From the NCBI GenBank assembly GCA_022984795.1, contig JALIHJ010000031.1, positions 1 through 64,000 of the forward strand: a DNA stretch of 64,000 bases, written 5' to 3'. Source of the stretch: Fabrea salina. Taxonomy: Eukaryota; Ciliophora; Heterotrichea; Heterotrichida; Fabreidae. The position numbers and the translations under genes are program-made. The notes under the pieces were generated by a model, which saw nothing but the letters and a program-made list of their open reading frames with translations, did not search any database and was not told the DNA's origin. Shown piece after piece: positions 63,601-64,000 of this stretch. Position 1 is the first letter of the stretch; every line of letters begins with the position of its first letter.

Positions 63601-64000
63601 CTCGTTAGATATTGCTACTTTGAGTTTGCTCATTTGTTTAGAGGTGTCGAAAGGTTTGATCTTTTTCCAGTCAGAAGGTTCAGTTCCAGACATGCAAGTC
63701 CAGTTCTTTTTGAGCATTAAACTGTTTTCTTCAAAGACTTCTTGCAAAGGGGAGTTTTTAGACTCTTCTTCGTACTGCATAACTGGGGCGTCTTCTTCTT
63801 CGTTGAGTTCTTTTCTAATTTTGTTGCGCTTCATTAAAAGTGGTTCAGCGTACTTAAGGTTAAGTTCAGTTTTGTTTATGATCCAAAAAGGCACGTAAAG
63901 GTTGAACCTCCAGCACTTAAAGTCGTCTTTGGATATTTTGATCCACAAGTGGAAGTAATTGCTTTCTTGGCCTTGTTCGTTAACTCTTATAGAGATTTTG
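60667..64000 (-). CDS. VPS13: VPS13-family protein, C-terminal part (runs off the window)
   Basis: At least 1110 residues; the frame is open to the last base, so the 5' part lies beyond 64000. The visible part carries the VAB/SHR-binding region (LYVPFWIINKTELNLKYAEP; repeated FSLTNTGTSG, ITHHSGSRYDLGVTIEK), a PH-like domain (VEGKKPVNLEFLCTKVYM to EELQEWCKDIENA), and the APT1/ATG2-C part (FFDPMVVLFKKPKDF, GAVGLIRHTFYGLFKSAG, GLGRGLIGVLAKPVAG). These parts bind adaptors and membranes and place lipid-transfer VPS13 at organelle contacts. The final KAIN ends with TAA at 60667. Confidence 0.88.
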   Translation of the reverse strand, partial: KISIRVNEQGQESNYFHLWIKISKDDFKCWRFNLYVPFWIINKTELNLKYAEPLLMKRNKIRKELNEEEDAPVMQYEEESKNSPLQEVFEENSLMLKKNWTCMSGTEPSDWKKIKPFDTSKQMSKLKVAISNENDELESSWSQNFSLTNTGTSGEVNITHHSGSRYDLGVTIEKGIGVFQLTNIVTFYPRYILKNQYSLGLNVRQVDSENYTFINVNSEKHFYWGSNKGPFYVEIAAMVGSHDAPKKWSGAFPINELGEYFVKIPLDHVFQQSEEVVQVSVVSSDPIFIVQFMNRSSETLPYKLENHTAHNIKYQQNYSKATQRRLKPRTFQGPYSEYFTWDEEVAPHELRVTIESSTGVFSFEDIKVYSPLRIDEDKWKESLMNEIKKEGVLKVKSHRIQRYKYRKVQLCQNWLFVEGKKPVNLEFLCTKVYMKPEKLAIESCNTHYYIKAESREELQEWCKDIENARNEELPSPQQQVYVQVELKGSTQIMKFLDWKPDKYSEKHEENCKQKHFMLENPEETPKDTSRLFISLDIGISLIDFHPQEVVYMQFKEVIAQFGSREDRTKTWFLSVVDMEAANQHPSTQVPVLLVPYSLQSSKKAHSLLFSMIRENSKEIDKIQTLQFNLAPMNIQLDESIIENLLQFFLFAKHSFESESQELTLKKDSPISPLTVAFNDNFSMLQKVRTSNIDDTDVDILTGKRVFIQEIIIDPLEFCITLDKDGIKRKTKRNVVNMLTDLGLALTSIEATEIRISGYRMKNLLQPRAQFFKSVASHYKANAIRELYKIVGSVELLGNPAMLIGSLRAGFKEMFFDPMVVLFKKPKDFISAIKQGAVGLIRHTFYGLFKSAGTFTKGIGKAITSFTFDSKFKSGLKNMRPRKRSWAEYTGNCFKKLAFGFFKGVTGIVSMPYRGARREGFLGFLKGLGRGLIGVLAKPVAGMASSISDVFFAFSNFAKGRHSTRFFERTRYPRPFFKDKLLRPYDPVSAKGQFFLRNNFDYYSDQKILFLAELKKRTIIVSKAGLFVLRNKDYKGVKVLWRTRENWLQQVNRNQILVRQRERCQNTHLLKDCMVRVHLNRSEVYDVQIQIHDLTYEQFETLERVIMKAIN

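Overview
This window is the left end of a macronuclear chromosome of a ciliate, most likely a heterotrich. It opens with 36 copies of the 8-base repeat CACCCTAA (C-rich strand), the type known from Stentor and Blepharisma. Long genes carry introns of 15 nt (one of 17 nt) with GTAAG donors. TAA, TAG and TGA all end genes, and Trp is TGG in proteins of up to 1790 residues, so the code is standard. That fits Stentor, Fabrea or Spirostomum better than Blepharisma (UGA = Trp) or Condylostoma. The species cannot be fixed from sequence alone.

Layout. 1-295: telomere. 296-9785: gene-poor subtelomere with a WD40 family on the minus strand. It has an F-box/WD40 copy, a second F-box copy with a nonsense codon, a zinc-motif/coiled-coil/WD40 copy, a broken relative of it, and a decayed stub. 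A frameshifted zinc-metallopeptidase gene and an interstitial telomeric repeat lie among them. 9786-12535: ALG13 and a kinesin, then a LINE tail, a decayed reading frame and a second telomere-like motif. 12536-64000: very dense housekeeping and signalling genes.

The dense part includes a cysteine-rich surface protein with an in-frame TAG, adenylosuccinate lyase, a Rab, a NEK kinase, an amidase-like pseudoenzyme, an IQ/glycogen-binding/PPTC7 phosphatase fusion, a tubulin polyglutamylase, a GAPVD1-like RasGAP-VPS9 protein, calcineurin B, EF-Ts, acyl carrier protein, POLD2, BUD13, a FHA/RING-CH protein, DOP1, an LRR protein, an orphan gene pair, MFS and TMEM184 transporters, a large acidic secreted repeat protein, MAPK15, an Amt-like protein without its pore histidines, two VPS13-family genes, a DUF1295 protein, RanGAP and RIO1.

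Gene packing is extreme. Divergent start codons are 9-38 bp apart, convergent stop codons often touch or overlap, and same-strand neighbours can be 0-15 bp apart. Promoters and 3' ends must therefore be tiny or lie within neighbouring genes. Several genes share membrane traffic as a theme (GAPVD1, Rab, DOP1, VPS13), and several suit a ciliated cell (TTLL, MAPK15, NEK). This is probably ordinary clustering by chance, because no operon logic is visible.
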